Positions 9,464-18,449 are shown, counted from the stretch's first letter. The stretch is DNA of 64,000 bases from a bacterium (GCA_020444265.1 JAHLLH010000005.1:186001-250000); one strand, 5' to 3'. Made by a program: numbers and translations. The notes: generated by a model not told the origin, from the letters alone.

Positions 9464-10201
9464 TTGGACACATCGCAGCAAGCATTAAGCATGGCGACCG
9501 AGGGTGAAGGACATCCCACGACATCGGTCAACGAGGTACGGCTCCGTAAGCTCGCCTGGGAGCTGACACGTGCCCGTGAGGTGGAACGCCGTAAAATCGC
9601 CGCTGAACTGCATGACAACATCGGCCAGTCGCTTGCGCTGATGCGGATGAAGCTCAACCTGCTTCAAGGCGAAGCGGTGTTCAGTGGCATGGAAAAAAAT
9701 ATCAACTCCCTTCTGGTCCTGCTCGAACAGACGATCAAAGCGACTCGTTCCCTCACCTTCGAGATTAACCCGCCGATGCTGCATGAGCTCGGTCTTGTCC
9801 CCGCGCTGAACTGGCTGGCGGAACGCTTCGAAAAAAGCCACGGCGTAAAGATCAAGGTGAGCGAGAAAGCCCCGAACACGATCACTAATCCGGAAATCAA
9901 CAGCCTGCTTTTTACCTGCACACGTGAGCTGGTCTTGAACTCGATCAAGTACTCCGGGGTGAAACGGATTACGGTAGAAACATCTGGTGACTCGGATGCG
10001 ATCTGCATCTGTGTGACCGACAAAGGCAGCGGCTTCGATGCAGATGCGATTCTGGGCAGTCGGTACGGTGAGTCGGGATTCGGCCTTTTCAGCATCCGTG
10101 AACGGATCGGGCTGATCGGGGGTACCTTCACCGTCGATTCAACTCCCGGCAACGGGACCCGTGCAATGATCCGGCTCCCCCTCGATGGAGGGCAGCCATG
10201 A
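9464..10201 (+). CDS. Cytoplasmic sensor histidine kinase, HisKA_3 (NarL/DesK) type
   Basis: A 245-residue kinase with no membrane segment or sensory domain beyond a short N-terminus. The phosphoacceptor is H50 in ERRKIAAELHDN of the HisKA_3 dimerisation domain. The HATPase domain shows N-box residues near TRELVLNSIKYS, G1 in DKGSGFD and GFGLFSIRERI. A TTG start at 9464 is favoured because GAGAGGG (9453-9459) sits at proper spacing; ATG 9491 has no clear ribosome site. Its stop overlaps the ATG of the response regulator by 4 nt (ATGA), so the pair is translationally coupled. Confidence 0.85.
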   Translation: MDTSQQALSMATEGEGHPTTSVNEVRLRKLAWELTRAREVERRKIAAELHDNIGQSLALMRMKLNLLQGEAVFSGMEKNINSLLVLLEQTIKATRSLTFEINPPMLHELGLVPALNWLAERFEKSHGVKIKVSEKAPNTITNPEINSLLFTCTRELVLNSIKYSGVKRITVETSGDSDAICICVTDKGSGFDADAILGSRYGESGFGLFSIRERIGLIGGTFTVDSTPGNGTRAMIRLPLDGGQP

Positions 10202-10851
10202 GCCTTCGACTGTTTCTGGCTGATGACCACCGGCTCTTTCGAGATGCTCTACGTCCCATGTTGGACCGTCACCCGGAACTCGAGGTGATCGGCGAAGCTT
10301 CCGATGGGTTGCAGGCATTGCAGACAATCCGTGAGATGAAACCCGACATCGCCTTGCTGGATATCTCAATGCCTGGGATGAATGGCATCGAAATCACACG
10401 CCAGGTGGTCGCCCAGTGTCCGGACACATCGGTGATCATCTTATCCATGCATGCGGACCGACGGTTTGTGATCGAATCGCTGAAGGCGGGGGCGCGGGCC
10501 TACGTCCTGAAGGAATCCTCCATCGAAGAACTCTTCGATGCGATTCAGTCCATTCGCTCAAATCGGATCTATTTAAGCCCTGTCCTCTCCGACCTGATGT
10601 TGCGTGAGTACATCGACTCGATGGATGCCCCGACAACCTCTGCCTATGAAGTGCTCTCCGGGCGGGAACGTGAAGTGCTCCAACTGCTTGCAGAGGGACG
10701 CAGCACCAGGGAATCCGCAGAGAAGCTGCACCTCAGTGTGAAGACAGTCGAGACCCACCGAGCTCAAATCAAATCGAAACTGGGCATGCAGTCGATTGCC
10801 GAATTGACACGTTTCGCGATCCGCGAAGGGATCATCACGCTGGATAGTTGA
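10198..10851 (+). CDS. NarL/FixJ family response regulator
   Basis: A 217-residue protein. The receiver domain (1-120) has the acidic pocket ADDHRLF, phosphoacceptor D55 in IALLDISMPGMNG and the switch lysine in YVLKESS. The C-terminal LuxR-type helix-turn-helix reads SGREREVLQLLAEGRST and SVKTVETHR. It is the cognate partner of the overlapping HisKA_3 kinase and should bind DNA as a dimer when phosphorylated. Targets are unknown; the ammonium transporter about 500 bp downstream is one candidate by proximity only. Confidence 0.92.
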   Translation: MSLRLFLADDHRLFRDALRPMLDRHPELEVIGEASDGLQALQTIREMKPDIALLDISMPGMNGIEITRQVVAQCPDTSVIILSMHADRRFVIESLKAGARAYVLKESSIEELFDAIQSIRSNRIYLSPVLSDLMLREYIDSMDAPTTSAYEVLSGREREVLQLLAEGRSTRESAEKLHLSVKTVETHRAQIKSKLGMQSIAELTRFAIREGIITLDS

Positions 10852-10903
10852 GAGTGTTTTGAGATGTGCGTCAGGTAAAGTGTAAGGTGTGAAATGTGCG
10901 TGC

Positions 10904-10931
10904 CCCGGCTTGGCTTGCAAGCCGGGTTTTT
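10904..10931 (+). terminator. Rho-independent terminator of the NarL-type two-component operon
   Basis: Stem CCCGGCTTG (10904-10912) / CAAGCCGGG (10918-10926) with loop GCTTG and run TTTTT (10927-10931). Confidence 0.85.
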
Positions 10932-11056
10932 GTAAAGGGGTAAATGTCCGACAGGACAACCGTTTCGCGCCGTTGGCGCGATGCACGTGCAGGATGCCCG
11001 TGCTACAAGGGTGGCCCGCCGGGCAGTCCCCTGCCCGGGTCTCACTCCCCCGAAAA

Positions 11057-11122
11057 CCTCACTCCGCCCTGCTGCAAACCTCACTCCGCCCTGCTGCAAA
11101 CCTCACTCCGCCCCGCTGGTAC
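11057..11122 (+). repeat. 22-bp tandem repeat, three copies
   Basis: Unit CCTCACTCCGCCCTGCTGCA plus AA begins at 11057, 11079 and 11101. The first two copies are identical and the third diverges after 14 bases. A partial related unit (TCACTCCCCCGAAAA) precedes at about 11042. There are no unique spacers, so this is not a CRISPR array. It lies in the 494-bp gap between the response regulator and the ammonium transporter. Confidence 0.85.
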
Positions 11123-11163
11123 AAACCAGGCTTGAAGCAGTTCCCCCGCCTTCCCACCGGATG

Positions 11164-11192
11164 CTGGATCCCGGGTCAAGCCCGGGATGACA
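11164..11192. repeat. Palindromic intergenic element (REP-like)
   Basis: ATCCCGGG (11168-11175) / CCCGGGAT (11181-11188) with loop TCAAG, extended by TGG before and GAC after. A very similar palindrome is common between genes of many bacteria, so this may be a mobile or REP-type repeat. No T-run follows, so a terminator role is doubtful. Confidence 0.6.
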
Positions 11193-11345
11193 CCAATGAG
11201 CATCCAAGATCGTCTCAGGGTTTTCCCCGCAAAATCTCAGGGTTTCCCCGATTGTGAAACCATGAACGGATTTCCGATACTTCCAGACCCGGCAACTGGT
11301 CCGGGCATGCACCCTTTTTCTCAAAGCGTGGGGAGGGACCCGTTC

Positions 11346-12557
11346 ATGTTGGATACAGGCCATACAGGCTTCATGCTGCTTGCCACGAGCCTCGTGATGC
11401 TGATGACACCCGGTCTTGCTTTCTTTTACGGCGGACTGGTGGGACGTCGAAACGTCCTGACAATCATGTACCAGAGCTTTGTTTCGCTCGGTATTACTAC
11501 CATCATCTGGTTTGCCTTCGGCTATTCACTCTGCTTCAGCGGTGGTGAAGGTGCGATTATTGGCAATTTGGACAAGATGTTTCTGAACGGTGTCGACCTG
11601 ATGACACCATTCGGCGATGGTGAGATTCCTGAGTTTCTCTTCTTTGCTTACCAGATGATGTTTGCCATCATCACCCCTGCGCTGATCACAGGTGCCTTCG
11701 CAAACCGTGTCCGCTTCCCCGCCTACCTCCTCTTCCTGGTCGCGTGGCTGGTCCTGGTCTACTTCCCGTTCGTGCACATGATCTGGGGTGGTGGCTTGTT
11801 GGCTGAATGGGGTGTGAAGGACTTCGCAGGGGGGATCGCGGTCCACAACATCGCCGGTATGGCTGCTCTTGCTTCAGTCCTCTATGTCGGACGCCGCCGC
11901 AAAGAAGACAGTGTCCCGCACAGCATTCCTCTGGTCGCGCTCGGTACTGGTCTGCTCTGGTTCGGTTGGTACGGTTTCAACGCTGGCTCTGAACTACTTG
12001 TCGACAATGTTACCGTCACCGCATTCATCAACACGGACATCGCCGCTTCCTGCGCAGCCATCACCTGGATGCTGCTCGAATGGTCCCTCGTGAAAAAGCC
12101 GAAGTTTGTCGGCCTGCTTACAGGTGCAGTTGCTGGTCTCGCCACGATTACCCCGGCGGCAGGCTTTGTCACCCCGGGTAGCGCTGCGATCATTGGTGTT
12201 TCGGCTGGTTTTGTCTGCTACCTGGCCGTCAGCATGAAGAACCGTCTCGGCTGGGATGATGCTCTCGACGTCTGGGGCGTACACGGGGTCGGTGGCGCGC
12301 TTGGCATCATCATGCTCGGTCTGTTTGCCAACGAGATGGTTGGTGGTCAGACGAGTCTCTTCTACGGTGGCAATGCCACGTTCTTCGGTATCCAGGTCGC
12401 CGCTGTCGTGATCTCATCCATCTACGCCTTTGTCTTCACTTGGGTCATGCTCTGGGCCATCAACAAGGTCACCCCGGTCAAGACTACAGAAGTTGAAGAA
12501 GGCGAGTTGGATGTTTCACTGCACGGTGAGACGGCGTACGAATCCGGTAGCATCTAA
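11346..12557 (+). CDS. amt: Ammonium transporter
   Basis: A 403-residue polytopic membrane protein of the Amt/MEP/Rh family, predicted to conduct ammonium across the inner membrane as a trimer. ATG 11346 is preceded by GGGAGG (11331-11336). The N-terminal segment DTGHTGFMLLATSL then MLMTPGLAFFYGGL is the usual first helix region. Pore histidines are expected at VHNIAGM and the twin-His VHGVGGALG. The C-terminus ends with the conserved SLHGETAY tail that controls gating with PII proteins. No glnK lies beside it. The longer open frame (from 11187) lacks a ribosome site. A porin-like gene follows 47 bp downstream. Confidence 0.95.
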   Translation: MLDTGHTGFMLLATSLVMLMTPGLAFFYGGLVGRRNVLTIMYQSFVSLGITTIIWFAFGYSLCFSGGEGAIIGNLDKMFLNGVDLMTPFGDGEIPEFLFFAYQMMFAIITPALITGAFANRVRFPAYLLFLVAWLVLVYFPFVHMIWGGGLLAEWGVKDFAGGIAVHNIAGMAALASVLYVGRRRKEDSVPHSIPLVALGTGLLWFGWYGFNAGSELLVDNVTVTAFINTDIAASCAAITWMLLEWSLVKKPKFVGLLTGAVAGLATITPAAGFVTPGSAAIIGVSAGFVCYLAVSMKNRLGWDDALDVWGVHGVGGALGIIMLGLFANEMVGGQTSLFYGGNATFFGIQVAAVVISSIYAFVFTWVMLWAINKVTPVKTTEVEEGELDVSLHGETAYESGSI

Positions 12558-12573
12558 GCTGGACGGGTGAATC

Positions 12574-12590
12574 GACTGAATCATTCAGTC
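12574..12590. promoter_or_regulatory. 17-bp perfect dyad between amt and the porin gene
   Basis: GACTGAAT-C-ATTCAGTC, arms 12574-12581 and 12583-12590, lies just before the porin ribosome site (GGAGG 12595-12599). It could be a protein-binding operator or a short RNA hairpin tuning expression between the two genes. No protein is assigned. Confidence 0.4.
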
Positions 12591-12604
12591 TGATGGAGGA
12601 TAGG

Positions 12605-13606
12605 ATGAAGAAAAGTTTTGCAGTACTCATGATCCTGCTGATCGCGGGAGTCGCCACGGCTGGCGATGAGATGATGGTCAACGGGTTTGTTGATGCAAGC
12701 TACTTTGGCAACATGACGGCAGGTTCCGGCGAGTTTGGCCTGGACCAGGCGGAAGTGGATATCAGCCGGGCGATGGATGACATGATGCTGTTGCGTGTCG
12801 ACATCGACTTCAGCAAGGCGGGCAATGCCTTTGCCGCCGACCTCGAACAGGGCTACATGAATTTTGTCCTGCCGATGGCACCGATGGTCGATTTCACCTT
12901 TGGTAAGTTCAACGCCCCGATCGGTTTTGAACTGCTGGATGCGCCTGACATGTACCAGTATTCTCATTCGCTGGTCTTTGACAACTGCCTGCCGACAAAC
13001 CTTACCGGCTTGATGGCGGGCTACCAGGTCAACGAGATGATTGGTATCCAGGCCTACGCGACCAACGGGTGGGACCGGAACCAGGACGACAACGGCGTCA
13101 TGACCCTGGGTGGACGTGTCGGTGTCGCGCTGGACAAACTGGTCCTCGGTTTCTCCGGCATCCTCGGTGCAATGGACCCCAACCAGGATGTGATGAGGAC
13201 CGTGTTTGATATTGATATCACCTTCAATGTGGCTGACAACATGCTGATCGGTGGTGAGTTCAACATGGGTAGCGAGAGCTATGACATCCAGGGTGCTCCC
13301 GACGCTGGTTGGACCGGCCTGATGGTGATGTGTCATTACGACTTCAACGAGTGGCTCGGTCTGACGGGACGTTTTGATATGGTTGACGATGCCGATGGCG
13401 TCCTCTTCGGCACAGACCCGGTCAACGGGAACGCTTACTCACGCTCCTCGATCACTGTTGCCCCGACGTTTGTCCTGGGCGATGGCCTCGGTGCCTTGGT
13501 TGAGTACCGGATGGACACAGCTGGCGAAGATGTCTTCGTTGACGCCGATGGTGCCCTCACTGGCAGCCGTTCTACAGTTGCTTTCGAGATCACCTACACC
13601 TTCTAA
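12605..13606 (+). CDS. Outer-membrane beta-barrel porin, BBP2/OmpL-like
   Basis: A 333-residue protein. ATG 12605 is placed 5 nt after GGAGG. The signal peptide ends at ATAGDE (about residue 20). The mature part has alternating beta-strands, the segment FGKFNAPIGFELLDAP typical of BBP2-type porins, and a C-terminal aromatic terminus EITYTF expected for BAM-dependent insertion. It is probably an outer-membrane channel. Its place right after amt, before a common terminator, suggests a shared transcript and perhaps delivery of ammonium or small solutes across the outer membrane; that link is inference. Confidence 0.78.
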   Translation: MKKSFAVLMILLIAGVATAGDEMMVNGFVDASYFGNMTAGSGEFGLDQAEVDISRAMDDMMLLRVDIDFSKAGNAFAADLEQGYMNFVLPMAPMVDFTFGKFNAPIGFELLDAPDMYQYSHSLVFDNCLPTNLTGLMAGYQVNEMIGIQAYATNGWDRNQDDNGVMTLGGRVGVALDKLVLGFSGILGAMDPNQDVMRTVFDIDITFNVADNMLIGGEFNMGSESYDIQGAPDAGWTGLMVMCHYDFNEWLGLTGRFDMVDDADGVLFGTDPVNGNAYSRSSITVAPTFVLGDGLGALVEYRMDTAGEDVFVDADGALTGSRSTVAFEITYTF

Positions 13607-13627
13607 GTACAGCCCGCCTATCTCGGA

Positions 13628-13667
13628 AGAGACCGGTCCCGTCAGGGGCCGGTCTCTATTCTTTCTG
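13628..13667 (+). terminator. Rho-independent terminator after the amt-porin pair
   Basis: A 13-bp stem (13628-13640 with 13645-13657, one G-U) and GTCA loop, followed by T-rich ATTCTTTCT. It marks the likely end of an amt-porin operon. Confidence 0.85.
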
Positions 13668-13706
13668 GGCTGTCGTCACAAACAAAAAATCAGGGCAAGA
13701 ATAGCC

Positions 13707-14419
13707 TCAGTTCTTTTTTCCGTCTTGCTGTTCCAGTTTCAGTTCCAGGTTCTTCGCAATATCAAGCATGAAGGATTGGCTAAGATATTCTGTGGTTTCA
13801 ATCTTACCGCTATCTGCTACATCCTTAATGCATTCCACAACAGCCCGAATCCTGTCGGTCTGCTTCCTGAACACCTTCTGGAACAGGACAACTTGTTCGG
13901 GATCCGTAAAGTCCGTGACTTCTTCGCGACCGTTTAACGCACCAAGCGCATTGAAAATAGTATGAGCCAGGGTGATCATCAGCTGAGACAGGGTCTCAAC
14001 TCGTGCACCATGCGTGGCCTGCCGTTGATCGATCTGGACAACCATCTTTCGATCGACACGAGCAACAAGCTCTTCCGGTTCGAATGGCTTGCTGATGTAG
14101 TCATCCGCCCCGATTTCAAATCCCATTTTTTTCATTTTCATACTATCGTTAGCTGTGAGGAAGATGATGCTGATGTGCCTGTGGCCGGGATTGGAACGGA
14201 TCATCTTGGCAGTTTGAATTCCGTCAAGATGAGGCATTTCGATATCCAACAGGATCAGGTCAGGTTTGACCTTGTGGATCATCTCAAGGGCAGTTGCGCC
14301 ATCGACTGCAGTTTCAACTTCGTATCCGGCAGCCAAAAGCATTCCCTCAACATCTCGCGGATGAAAAGGGAATCAACGACAGCTAGAACTATTCCTATCT
14401 CGAACTGCTCCAGCAGTCT
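13707..14419 (-). pseudogene. Response regulator receiver protein, apparently frameshifted
   Basis: The open frame from 14342 encodes 211 residues beginning inside a receiver domain: AAGYEVETAVDG, phosphoacceptor region LILLDIEMPHLDG, FLTAND and YISKPFEPEEL. The missing N-terminus lies just upstream in another frame (about 14416-14345): GIVLAVVDSLFIREMLR. Joining the two needs a one-base change near the GGG at 14344-14346. The upstream frame has no ATG, GTG or TTG start before its stop at 14420-14422, and the usual Asp-Asp pair reads VDS. The C-terminal about 90 residues (TLSQLMITLAHTIFNALG) are helical and unrecognised. Sequencing error or a truly decayed gene are both possible. It sits downstream of the hybrid kinase on the same strand. 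Confidence 0.7.
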
Positions 14420-14480
14420 TTAAACGTACGTGTTCGATTTACAGACAAATGTTAAGATCTCTAGTCGGTGGTCTTCCTGC

Positions 14481-17357
14481 TCAGGCTACATCCAGAATTT
14501 CACGGATTTTCGCGACGAGTTCAGCCTTTTTAAAGGGTTTCGGAATCAGGGCAAACTGCTCGTCCTCGTTTGCTTGGGCATCGAAAACCGAGGCGGTATA
14601 CCCCGACATGTAGAGTGTGCGAACCTCTGGATATTTCTGGCGGATGCGTTTACTGAGTTCCTGACCGTTCATCTGTGGCAACACCATATCCGTTAGCAGC
14701 AGATCGACCTCAAACGCATCCTGTTCGATCAGATTGAGGGCATGAGTCGGATGCTCTGCTGTGTAAACCTGATAGCCCTGACTTCTCAGAATGCGGTCAA
14801 TGATGGTCAGGATCTGCTGCTCATCTTCGACTACGAGGATCGTCTCTTTTCCACCTGAACTCGTTCTCGAACCCTCTTCTCGCTTGCTGACCTTCTTCCT
14901 GGACAGAGGCAGGTAGATCGCAAAGGTTGTCCCACTCCCCGGAGCACTTGAGACCTGGATTGTTCCGCCATTCTGGGCTACAACCCCATAAACCGTAGCC
15001 AGGCCAAGACCAGTGCCGCGCGAATCCGCTTTTGTCGTAAAGAAGGGATCGAAAATCTTTTCAATATCTTTTTGATCTATCCCCTCCCCCGTATCACTGA
15101 ACGTTATGCAGGCGTACTCCATCTTTTGCGGGTTGAACTCCGCCGTACTTGGGATCTGTTCAGAGGTTACTCGTTTGGTGGAGATCAGTATCTCGCCATT
15201 CCCCTCAATGGCGTCACGTGCATTGGCGGAGAGATTGACCAGGATCTGGTCAAACTGGGAGGGATCAATGCGAATCGGAAGATCCTGATCATCTGCTTCA
15301 ACATGAATGGCAATGTCCTCACCAATCAGTCGTTTCAGAATCTTCAATTGTTCGTGAATGGTTGAATTAATTTCCAATCGCTTTAATTCCGCTACCTGGG
15401 TGCGAGAGAAGGTCAAGAGTTGCCTTGTTAAAGAAGCGGACCTTTCTGCTGCATGCCTGATCTGCTGCAGATCACCAAAGTGGAGATCGTCTTCGGGAGT
15501 GTCGTTGAGAACCAGTTCCACCATGCCGAGGATTACCCCTAGCATGTTGTTGAAATCATGAGCAATCCCACCTGCGAGACGACCCAGCGCATCCAATTTC
15601 TGGGACTGACGCAGCTGTGCTTCGAGCTTGAAATGATCGGTCATATCGCGCGCGACAGCATGGATCAAATTGTTGTCAGGGAAGGAGCGCCATTCGAGTG
15701 ATCGATAGCTTCCATCCTTACAGCGGTAACGGTTGGTAAAGCTGGAAATGCTATCTCCACCATACAAAGTTTTTGTCGCCTGAGCAGTCGCGTCAATATC
15801 CTCTGGATGGATAAAATCCTGAAACTTCCGACCGATCAACTCATCGAGTGAGTACCCCAACGTACGCGACCACTCTGGGTTCAGCCGAACGAAATACCCT
15901 TCCATATCGGCGATGCAAAGCAGGTCCAGGCTTGAGTTGAAATAGCGGTCCAACTCTTTCGTTTTTTTACGAAGTTCCTGTTCCGCGACCCAACGGTCCC
16001 TGATCTTCCATAAGCTGTCCATCAACAGCGTCAGTTGCAGAGCATCCGTCTCGTCATACTGATCCGGCCTGTTCGCCACGGTAACCAATGCAACCAGCTC
16101 CTCATCACGATGAACGGGTATAATGAGGATGCGGCTCAGACGATACTCCTCCCCATTCATCAGAATGGGTTTGACTTCATCTGGCAACCGATTTTCGATC
16201 AGAAATTTCTGCTTAAGTAGTTTTTCGAACGCTTCATCAAGCTTTTCCGGTTCATAGGTACTCGATTCGGTTACCTGGTAGCTACCATCCTTGTTACGCT
16301 TGAGCGCAAGATCAAGCCCCGAGTGGCGTTCGTTACCTAAAGCGTATATGAAACCGACCGGACTTTCTGTTTGCTCAAGCGCACGTTTCATCCCCTTCAT
16401 CAGAATGTCATTAGGCCCCTCATGTTTCTGTTGGGATAATTCCAGCAAATTCCGGATACGTGTGTCATTCTTGCGTGCCACCTGTGCAGTGTTTTCACGT
16501 TCTGTCACATCACGAATTAAGCCAATAACCCCGATCACCTGACCCTTTTCGATCAGGGGCGCACCGCTCAGCTCGCCAATAAACTTGCGTCCAGATTTTT
16601 GCAACATGCGGAACCGAAGACCACGTATGGTCGTTTTATTTTGCATGTTTTCTGAGTAGAGGCGGACAGCCCTGGTGATATCCTCGGTATCCAGAAAATG
16701 GGTAAAGGATTGTCCAATCATTTCTTCGGGATCGAAGCCGAAAATGTCACGGCAGGAAGGAGAGATGTAGGTGATTTCAGCCTTTGAATTCGTTTTATAC
16801 AGAACATCCGTAATCTGTTCTGTCAGGGAGCGGTATTTTATTTCACTTGCCACAAGGGCAAGTTCAGATTCTTTGCGTTGAGTGATGTCCTGAATGGTCC
16901 CGACCATGGTGGTCAGGTTTCCGTCCTCATCCTCATTCAGTTCGCCAAGCCCATGGACCCAACGTTCTGCTCCATCTGATTTGCGTACGATTTTGTATTC
17001 CAGATCAAATGGTTTATGATCCCGAAGAATGTGTGTCGCCCAGTATTCACCGATATACTCTTGCAAATCAGGATGAATTAGCGCTCCCCAGCCTTCCACG
17101 GAACGATTAAAATCTGCCCCAATCCCAAATATTTTATCAAGGATCGACGAACTGGTCCAAGTGCCTTTAACGAAGTCATGCACATAGGTACCCAGCCCGG
17201 CAACTCGTTGAGTTTCCAGGAGAAGCTTTTGGCTTTCGTGCAGCTCCTGCTTCTGCTGCTCATACTCCCTAAGCTTACTTCGAAGCTGTTCGAGTTCAGC
17301 ATCGTACTCGACTGCGTCCATGTCTACCCCGGTTAACGCATCTGCCAGAGCTCTCAC
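14481..17357 (-). CDS. Multi-PAS hybrid sensor histidine kinase with C-terminal receiver
   Basis: 958 residues, all predicted cytoplasmic. Order: coiled coil (about 18-50), PAS (about 50-167, ending DITQRKE), PAS (about 172-295, ending RDVTERE), GAF-like domain (about 305-475), PAS (about 480-590), HisKA with H600 in GGIAHDFNNMLG, HATPase (SANARDAIEGN, DTGEGI, GTGLGLATVYG) and a receiver with D890 in LLTDMVLPQMNG. Such soluble PAS-rich kinases sense internal redox, ligand or energy cues; the ligand here is unknown. The GTG start at 17357 has only a weak ribosome site, and an ATG 12 codons later is possible. The downstream receiver protein may be its partner. Confidence 0.9.
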   Translation of the reverse strand: MRALADALTGVDMDAVEYDAELEQLRSKLREYEQQKQELHESQKLLLETQRVAGLGTYVHDFVKGTWTSSSILDKIFGIGADFNRSVEGWGALIHPDLQEYIGEYWATHILRDHKPFDLEYKIVRKSDGAERWVHGLGELNEDEDGNLTTMVGTIQDITQRKESELALVASEIKYRSLTEQITDVLYKTNSKAEITYISPSCRDIFGFDPEEMIGQSFTHFLDTEDITRAVRLYSENMQNKTTIRGLRFRMLQKSGRKFIGELSGAPLIEKGQVIGVIGLIRDVTERENTAQVARKNDTRIRNLLELSQQKHEGPNDILMKGMKRALEQTESPVGFIYALGNERHSGLDLALKRNKDGSYQVTESSTYEPEKLDEAFEKLLKQKFLIENRLPDEVKPILMNGEEYRLSRILIIPVHRDEELVALVTVANRPDQYDETDALQLTLLMDSLWKIRDRWVAEQELRKKTKELDRYFNSSLDLLCIADMEGYFVRLNPEWSRTLGYSLDELIGRKFQDFIHPEDIDATAQATKTLYGGDSISSFTNRYRCKDGSYRSLEWRSFPDNNLIHAVARDMTDHFKLEAQLRQSQKLDALGRLAGGIAHDFNNMLGVILGMVELVLNDTPEDDLHFGDLQQIRHAAERSASLTRQLLTFSRTQVAELKRLEINSTIHEQLKILKRLIGEDIAIHVEADDQDLPIRIDPSQFDQILVNLSANARDAIEGNGEILISTKRVTSEQIPSTAEFNPQKMEYACITFSDTGEGIDQKDIEKIFDPFFTTKADSRGTGLGLATVYGVVAQNGGTIQVSSAPGSGTTFAIYLPLSRKKVSKREEGSRTSSGGKETILVVEDEQQILTIIDRILRSQGYQVYTAEHPTHALNLIEQDAFEVDLLLTDMVLPQMNGQELSKRIRQKYPEVRTLYMSGYTASVFDAQANEDEQFALIPKPFKKAELVAKIREILDVA

Positions 17358-17724
17358 AATCTCAAGTGATGGAGTGTTCTGAGTCAGAGCAATCCTTGCT
17401 TATCACCAGTAGTTAGCAAAAGGTGTGCCCTGTTCAGTCTTTATCTCGGTAAACATTAGTGGATTATTCATTTACAGGAAGGTAAATGAGAGGCAGGAGA
17501 TCAGTTTTGGAGGGAATGTTTCACTTTATTGCAATCAACATCTCTTACCTGACCTGAATAAGCTGGCTACCACGAAGCGGTTCGGGATTCTTCCTCCATC
17601 AAACCACGCTCGATCCCTGTCCACCCTTGACCTTCTTGTTCGGTGCACCTAATATCCGCATACTGACAAGCAATGACCCCGAGGAGGGGTTTCCCCCCTC
17701 TCCGACCAGCAGAAGGAGTTCAGG
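17358..17724. other. Divergent intergenic region between the kinase and the VOC gene
   Basis: 367 bp with no convincing gene. It should hold the promoters of both neighbours. A G/C-rich hairpin GGAGGGG-TTT-CCCCCCTC (about 17682-17699) lies shortly before the VOC gene's ribosome site. No clear sigma-70 pair was recognised. Confidence 0.4.
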
Positions 17725-18327
17725 ATGCAGAGCACAGCAGCACAGCATGGCGAAGGTGGTTTGCAAGACACCGGCTCAGTCCGTCACATCGACCATGTGA
17801 CCTATGTGGCGGCCTGGGAGAACGAGAAGGGCTTCATTGAGACATGGGAAGCGCTTGGATTCCACGAGCATGTACGTGTCTTCACCGATCGCCACCCCGC
17901 GACCCACATCGCCCTGGTGGCGGGTACCAGCCCTGAATACCCCTGGGCGACCATGACCGGTCTGTCGATCAGCGAGGACCCGGAAAGCCCGATCAATGAG
18001 TTTGTCCGTCGTTACGGTGCCGGTACCCAGCATGTCGCTTACAACGTTGATCCGACTACCGACATGGAAGAGGTTTACCAGCGTCTGAAGTCGATCGGCT
18101 GGAACTTCATGACCCCTGTGCTCACCTTCGAGGACAAGAACAAGGCTATGTTGCGTCAGGCGTTTGTCGCCCCGGCCATTCCCTTCGGGCCGTTCGTGGA
18201 ATTTGTCCAGCGCCTTCCCGGACCGGATGGAAAAGCATTCGATGGCTTCGACATGATGAACATCGACGAGCTGTATGATCATTATGCTGATTACAGCCGC
18301 CGTCTCGAAGCAGGCAAGATCAAGTAA
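17725..18327 (+). CDS. VOC superfamily protein, 4-hydroxyphenylpyruvate dioxygenase-like
   Basis: A 200-residue protein with AAGGAG before ATG 17725. Metal-ligand positions of a vicinal oxygen chelate fold are visible: H in RHIDHVTYV, H in GAGTQHVAYNVD and E in FGPFVEFVQR. GTQHVAYNVD recalls the C-terminal half of HPPD and hydroxymandelate synthase, but the protein is about half their length, so it is not a full HPPD. A dioxygenase or isomerase role is possible and the substrate is unknown. An LLM oxidoreductase follows, separated by a long inverted repeat. Confidence 0.78.
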   Translation: MQSTAAQHGEGGLQDTGSVRHIDHVTYVAAWENEKGFIETWEALGFHEHVRVFTDRHPATHIALVAGTSPEYPWATMTGLSISEDPESPINEFVRRYGAGTQHVAYNVDPTTDMEEVYQRLKSIGWNFMTPVLTFEDKNKAMLRQAFVAPAIPFGPFVEFVQRLPGPDGKAFDGFDMMNIDELYDHYADYSRRLEAGKIK

Positions 18328-18340
18328 GACAACATTATTA

Positions 18341-18449
18341 CGTGGCAGGTGCCGGACAGGTGGGATACGACTCGGAATGGGGCTTTTGCTTCCATGACCA
18401 GTCGGAGGAGGATTCCATCTATCCGGTACCTGGCACGTTTTCTTTTTCT
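18341..18449 (+). promoter_or_regulatory. Long-range inverted repeat between VOC and LLM genes
   Basis: CGTGGCAGGTGCCGGA (18341-18356) pairs with TCCGGTACCTGGCACG (18422-18437), 14 of 16 Watson-Crick plus one G-U. The loop is about 65 nt and contains a further small hairpin. TTTTCTTTTTCT follows directly. It may terminate or attenuate read-through into the LLM gene at 18467. Confidence 0.5.

Noticed and set aside
11026-11122. Possible CRISPR array at the 22-bp repeats
   Set aside because: The units are directly adjacent with no unique spacers, and no cas genes are seen.
17725-18327. Full 4-hydroxyphenylpyruvate dioxygenase
   Set aside because: Only about 200 residues, half the expected length, and one VOC module.
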